Source: Bacteroidota bacterium (GTDB lineage Bacteria; Bacteroidota; Bacteroidia; Chitinophagales; Chitinophagaceae). Taken from it: a DNA stretch of 64,000 nucleotides. The notes below the pieces were generated by a model. That model was not told the DNA's origin and made no database searches. It saw nothing but the letters and a program-made list of their open reading frames with translations. Below, piece after piece: positions 60,761-64,000 of the stretch. Position numbers and translations under genes: made by a program. Where the stretch lies: NCBI GenBank assembly GCA_018268055.1, contig JAFDXF010000094.1:16694-80693 (forward strand). Direction: 5' to 3'. Position 1 is the first letter of the stretch. Every line of letters begins with the position of its first letter.

Positions 60761-61567
60761 ATGATACCCGTGAAGAAAATAAGTATAGCGTTGTTTTTGC
60801 TTTCAATAACTTTTGCAGTAAGTGCTCAAAATACCGAACTGCCAAAAAAGAATGAAAAGAAGGAAGCAAAGCGGCAAAAAATAAACAACCTGATTCGTCA
60901 GGCTGAAGAAGGAAATCTGGTATATCATAAACAAACCATTTTTGGAGGACAATTGCGAACCAATGGTTACGGCGGTTTTGTAGAAATAGGAAGAATGAAA
61001 ACTGTGCGTAAAACAAGTATTTACCGCTTGGATATTACAGAGATAATGGGACAAAAAGAACAAAAAATTCCCAATGGGGCGATCGTATTTGGAACTCCAT
61101 ATAAATATGGTAAAGTGAATAACTTTTATCAGGTAGCACTTGGATTTGGTCAGCAATATATTTTAGGGCAGAAAGGAAATAAAAACGGTGTTGCTGTATC
61201 AGCAGTTTATTCCGGTGGGCTTTCAATAGGTTTATTACGTCCCTATTATTTGGAAGTACAAAACCCGGGCGGTGGCGAAAGTAAATTGATTAAATATTCG
61301 CAAGACACAGCATTGTTTATGGGAAGTGGTATCATTGGCGGAGGTGGTTTTAGTAAAGGTTGGAGTGAGATGAGTGTGAAACCAGGAGCTTTTGCACGTG
61401 CTGCCTTGCGTTTTGATTATGGTCGTTTTAATGAAATGGTATCAGGACTTGAAATAGGCGTTGGAGTTGATTATTATGCTTCCAAAATAAAAATAATGGC
61501 AAAGCAAAACGATAAAGCATTGTTCTTTCAGGGTTACTTGGCATTGTTGTTTGGGCGAAGGAAATAA
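60761..61567 (+). CDS. Secreted beta-rich protein, possible outer-membrane barrel
   Basis: 268 residues from ATG 60761; an in-frame TTG at 60746 is less likely. A signal peptide ends FAVSAQ. After a charged helix (KKNEKKEAKRQKINNLIRQAEEG), the rest alternates Gly/aromatic strands (TIFGGQLRTNGYGGFVEIG, FYQVALGFGQQYILG, GVAVSAVYSGGLSIGLL, LEIGVGVDYYASKIKIM, ALFFQGYLALLFGRRK). An aromatic strand near the C-terminus is typical of outer-membrane beta-barrels. The family was not recognised. It lies 18 nt upstream of lipA. Confidence 0.75.
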   Translation: MIPVKKISIALFLLSITFAVSAQNTELPKKNEKKEAKRQKINNLIRQAEEGNLVYHKQTIFGGQLRTNGYGGFVEIGRMKTVRKTSIYRLDITEIMGQKEQKIPNGAIVFGTPYKYGKVNNFYQVALGFGQQYILGQKGNKNGVAVSAVYSGGLSIGLLRPYYLEVQNPGGGESKLIKYSQDTALFMGSGIIGGGGFSKGWSEMSVKPGAFARAALRFDYGRFNEMVSGLEIGVGVDYYASKIKIMAKQNDKALFFQGYLALLFGRRK

Positions 61568-61573
61568 GAACTG

Positions 61574-61581
61574 TACTTTTG
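61574..61581 (+). promoter_or_regulatory. -7 promoter element of lipA (leaderless spacing)
   Basis: TACTTTTG, a perfect TAnnTTTG match, ends four nucleotides before the lipA ATG. Confidence 0.75.
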
Positions 61582-61585
61582 CCTC

Positions 61586-62476
61586 ATGAGTGATATTCCT
61601 AAAATTCCTGTTGCCGATAATACAAGAGTGAAAAAACCTGATTGGCTCAGAGTAAAACTGCCAATAGGTGAAGATTACAGACATGTACGCAACCTTGTTG
61701 ATAATTACAAACTACATACAATATGTGAGAGTGGAAACTGTCCGAATATGGGCGAATGTTGGGGTGCCGGCACTGCCACATTTATGATATTGGGAAATAT
61801 ATGCACACGAAGCTGCGGATTCTGTGCTGTAGCAACCGGTAAACCACTTCCGGTAGATTGGGATGAACCACAACGGGTAGCAGAAGCCATTCACCTGATG
61901 AAAGTAAAACATGCTGTTATCACTTCAGTAGATAGAGATGAACTGAAAGACGGTGGCTCAATAATATGGTATAATACGATCAAAGCAGTAAGAGAATTAA
62001 ATCCTGAAACAACCTTAGAAACATTAATCCCTGATTTTAAAGGAGAGAATGAGAATATTCAACGAATTATAGATGCTGCTCCCGAAGTGGTAAGCCACAA
62101 TGTTGAAACTGTTGAAAGGTTAAGTCGCTTAGTTCGTATTCAAGCAAAATATTGGAGAAGTATGGAAGTGTTACGCTATTTAAAAGATAACGGAATGCGT
62201 ACCAAAAGCGGTATTATGCTCGGGCTGGGTGAAACAAAGGAAGAGGTAATTCAAACATTAACCGACTTACGAGATAATGGAATTGATGTAGTAACGCTTG
62301 GTCAATATTTGCAACCTACTCCAAAACATTTGCCGGTAAAAAGATTTGTGCATCCCGATGAGTTTGCTGAGTATAGAGAGGTAGGACACAAACTCGGAAT
62401 TGAATATGTAGAAAGCGGCCCATTAGTGCGTTCTTCTTATCGTAGTGAACGACATTTGGGAAAGAAAAAAGTTTGA
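61586..62476 (+). CDS. lipA: Lipoyl synthase
   Basis: 296 residues, a radical SAM enzyme that inserts two sulfurs into octanoyl groups. The auxiliary cluster ligands are Cys47, Cys52 and Cys58 ([12 protein letters not shown]); the radical SAM CxxxCxxC is Cys73, Cys77 and Cys80 (CTRSCGFC). The C-terminal SSYRSE motif provides the serine ligand of the auxiliary cluster. A leaderless start is predicted. No lipB is in the window. The ferredoxin/IscX pair 5 kb upstream may support its clusters. Confidence 0.96.
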   Translation: MSDIPKIPVADNTRVKKPDWLRVKLPIGEDYRHVRNLVDNYKLHTICESGNCPNMGECWGAGTATFMILGNICTRSCGFCAVATGKPLPVDWDEPQRVAEAIHLMKVKHAVITSVDRDELKDGGSIIWYNTIKAVRELNPETTLETLIPDFKGENENIQRIIDAAPEVVSHNVETVERLSRLVRIQAKYWRSMEVLRYLKDNGMRTKSGIMLGLGETKEEVIQTLTDLRDNGIDVVTLGQYLQPTPKHLPVKRFVHPDEFAEYREVGHKLGIEYVESGPLVRSSYRSERHLGKKKV

Positions 62477-62499
62477 TTTAATGACACAATCAATTTTTA

Positions 62500-63489
62500 A
62501 TGAGTTTTAGAAAAGCAATCTGTTTATTGGTTACAGTTTTTTCGGCAATCACTGTATCTGCACAATTAAAATGGAAGAATGTTGACTCCTTGTATCAGCC
62601 ATTGCCTTTATCTGTTCATATTTATTTTACGGATGATAAACCTGATACAGCTGCTTTCAAAGCTTATTACCTGATTGCAGATTTAAAAGATAAGTCGCTT
62701 GCTTTTACCGTTGATACTACTTTGAACAGAAGGCTTACGCCACAACAATTTTCTGAACGAAATAAAAAAGCAATTGCAGTAGTTAATTGCACCTTCTTTT
62801 CATTTGCTACAAACAGAAACTTGAATGTAGTGGTGCGTAACAATAAATTAGTTTCGTTTGCACCCTCCACTGTTGAGAATAAAGGGAAAGACACATTAAC
62901 CTATCGGCATTATTTCTCCAGTGCTTTTGGAATTGATAAAAAAAGAAATGCAGAAATTGCTTGGTTGTATGCTGATTCGTCTATGCGAGTGCCTTTGGCT
63001 ACTCAATGTTGTCCTATTGTAATAAAAGATTCTACGGCAAGACCGGGTAAAAAATATTTATTGAAAGATGAATATGTACACACAATGCGATTAGACGGCA
63101 AGCTGGGATTTTTTAAAAAATGGAAAATGCAAACTGCGGTAGGAGGTGGACCGGTTTTAGTTCAAAATGGAGAAATTGTTATCACCAATAATGAAGAATT
63201 AAAATTTTCGGGAAAGGCGATTAATGATAAACATCCACGCACAGCAATGGGTTATACCAATGATGATAAGTTGATTATATTGGTTGTCGAAGGCAGGAAT
63301 AAATCTGCCGCAGGCGCTACACTTACACAGGAAGCTCAGATATTGAAAGACCTTGGTTGTGTAGAAGCACTCAACTTGGATGGCGGTGGCAGTAGTTGTA
63401 TGGTAGTGAATGGAAAAGAAACAATAAAAGTTTCTGATGCTACCGGGCAAAGGCCTGTTCCCGCAGTGTTTATGATAATGAAAAAATAA
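62500..63489 (+). CDS. Secreted phosphodiester glycosidase family protein (NAGPA/DUF2233)
   Basis: 329 residues with a signal peptide (1-22, ITVSAQ). The NAGPA-type domain covers the C-terminal two thirds: AIAVVNCTFFSF (about 87-98), PRTAMGYTNDDKLIILVVEGR, and EALNLDGGGSSCMVVNGKE (about 287-305), the family hallmark. In animals the domain uncovers mannose 6-phosphate by removing GlcNAc from a phosphodiester; bacterial members act on sugar phosphodiesters in the envelope. It lies 23 nt after lipA. Confidence 0.92.
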   Translation: MSFRKAICLLVTVFSAITVSAQLKWKNVDSLYQPLPLSVHIYFTDDKPDTAAFKAYYLIADLKDKSLAFTVDTTLNRRLTPQQFSERNKKAIAVVNCTFFSFATNRNLNVVVRNNKLVSFAPSTVENKGKDTLTYRHYFSSAFGIDKKRNAEIAWLYADSSMRVPLATQCCPIVIKDSTARPGKKYLLKDEYVHTMRLDGKLGFFKKWKMQTAVGGGPVLVQNGEIVITNNEELKFSGKAINDKHPRTAMGYTNDDKLIILVVEGRNKSAAGATLTQEAQILKDLGCVEALNLDGGGSSCMVVNGKETIKVSDATGQRPVPAVFMIMKK

Positions 63490-63498
63490 TATTCAAAA

Positions 63499-63687
63499 TT
63501 ATAACACCAATGCGCTTGCTCCTAAAATAGCTGCATCGGCTTCCCGCAATTGGCTGAATTTAATAGCTACTTTATTTTTAAATACCTGAATCAAATTAGC
63601 TTCCATCGCTTGTTTTGTTGGATTTAAAATCAAATCGCCGGCATTGGCCAATCCTCCAAATAATATAATTGCTTCCGACTTGTCCGC
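63499..63687 (-). pseudogene. 3' fragment of a ROK family sugar kinase (glucokinase-like)
   Basis: Only about 63 codons remain before the TAA at 63499-63501. The text SEAIILFGGLANAGDLIL, PTKQAMEANL and LREADAAILGASALVL is the standard C-terminal end of Bacteroidota ROK glucokinases. Upstream of SEAII the frame stays open to about 63.83 kb but the residues no longer resemble the family (runs of Phe, Leu and Lys). The ATPase and substrate sites are missing, so this copy cannot be active unless the rest is restored elsewhere. It is interrupted by the putative element that follows. Confidence 0.8.
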
Positions 63688-63875
63688 CCCTGAGTTATTT
63701 AAAAAATAGACGATTACTATGAAGGAGCATTCAAAAAAAAGATCGACAACCTCTTTTATTTTTTACGAATTGTTTAATAAGTAGTAATAGCTTTTTTACG
63801 AAAAAAATATGGCCTTCAAAAACATCTTCAACAAAAATTTGGAAATCTGTTTTAAAAATTTTTATATTTACTAAG

Positions 63876-63902
63876 ACATTCAAAATTTATTTTTTTGAAT
63901 GT
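63876..63902. repeat. Perfect 10-bp inverted repeat upstream of the edge ORF
   Basis: ACATTCAAAA (63876-63885) and TTTTGAATGT (63893-63902) flank a 7-nt spacer, 22 nt before the ATG at 63925. It could be a hairpin that limits read-through expression of a transposase, or an operator. Confidence 0.7.
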
Positions 63903-63924
63903 AAACTTAAACCGCCAAACTGCT

Positions 63925-64000
63925 ATGCTGAAAACCGGCATACAATCTATCTTAACAAAAGTCATCAATAATACTACCGCCTTCGACTACTTTCTAAAAG
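63925..64000 (+). CDS. 5' end of an unidentified ORF in the putative mobile element
   Basis: Twenty-five codons from ATG 63925 run off the window (MLKTGIQSIL at the start, TTAFDYFLK at the end). There is too little to identify; position and codon use make a transposase or other element-borne gene plausible. Confidence 0.45.
   Translation, partial: MLKTGIQSILTKVINNTTAFDYFLK

Larger units (their letters stand above)
63688..64000 (+). mobile_element. Putative left end of an insertion element disrupting the ROK gene
   Basis: The ROK homology stops at about 63687. The following ~235 bp carry no gene, then a plus-strand frame opens at 63925. A perfect 10-bp inverted repeat precedes that frame. 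Codon choice in the new frame (ACC, GGC, ATC, GCC, TTC, GAC, TAC) is richer in C-ending codons than the neighbouring genes. The element continues past the window, so no terminal repeats or target duplication can be checked. Confidence 0.45.

Overview
The window is a low-G+C, gene-dense bacterial chromosome segment with about 60 protein genes, one tRNA and no rRNA. Bacteroidota origin is supported by repeated matches to the TAnnTTTG -7 promoter element of that phylum, scarce Shine-Dalgarno sequences, signal peptides ending in Ala-Gln, and families common there (DUF2851, DUF2891, DUF2520, epimerase-type threonine dehydrogenase, LytTR regulators, NamZ). The gene set resembles Chitinophagaceae; that placement is inference from remembered family distributions, not a search.

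Layout. 1-7.8 kb: secreted TPR-type protein (partial), DUF302, NamZ muramidase, SlyD-like FKBP, peptidase T, SPFH protein, and an ExbB/ExbD pair whose ExbB has an EF-hand loop. 6.9-18.4 kb: PrmC, YigZ, 3-hydroxyacyl-CoA dehydrogenase, Mrp, kynureninase, PyrF, an S9 peptidase, a glutaryl-CoA-dehydrogenase-like enzyme, shikimate kinase. 18.4-32 kb: FtsK, LolA-like carrier, a secreted metzincin with two candidate pYEATS modules, KdsA, threonine dehydrogenase, fRMsr/acylphosphatase, an H1-like protein, IspE, bifunctional nuclease, ETF. 32-42.8 kb: TilS, rhomboid, RlmH, tRNA-Arg(ACG), envelope proteins, MltG, FbaB, a periplasmic-binding-type protein, an unexplained 430-bp intergenic region, a CBS-type PLP enzyme and Ogt. 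43-54.8 kb: SirB1-like, DUF2891, methyltransferase, TopA, a LytTR two-component pair, then a crystallin/lectin protein and a large astacin/lectin protein. 55-63.5 kb: DUF2520, ferredoxin-IscX-KdsC, UbiA, Maf, DUF2851, OsmC, LipA and a phosphodiester glycosidase. At the right edge only the last ~63 codons of a ROK kinase remain, abutting what looks like the left end of an insertion element.

How genes fit together: hydroxyacyl-CoA dehydrogenase, the acyl-CoA dehydrogenase and EtfAB form a beta-oxidation-type electron route, though scattered; KdsA and KdsC serve Kdo synthesis; ferredoxin-IscX serves iron-sulfur biogenesis and LipA consumes it; NamZ and MltG act on peptidoglycan. The 48.7-54.8 kb cluster reads as a sensor-regulator pair next to secreted carbohydrate-binding and proteolytic proteins.

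The strongest non-gene pattern is promoter placement: in nine genes a perfect TAnnTTTG box ends 4-6 nt before the start codon, predicting leaderless mRNAs.
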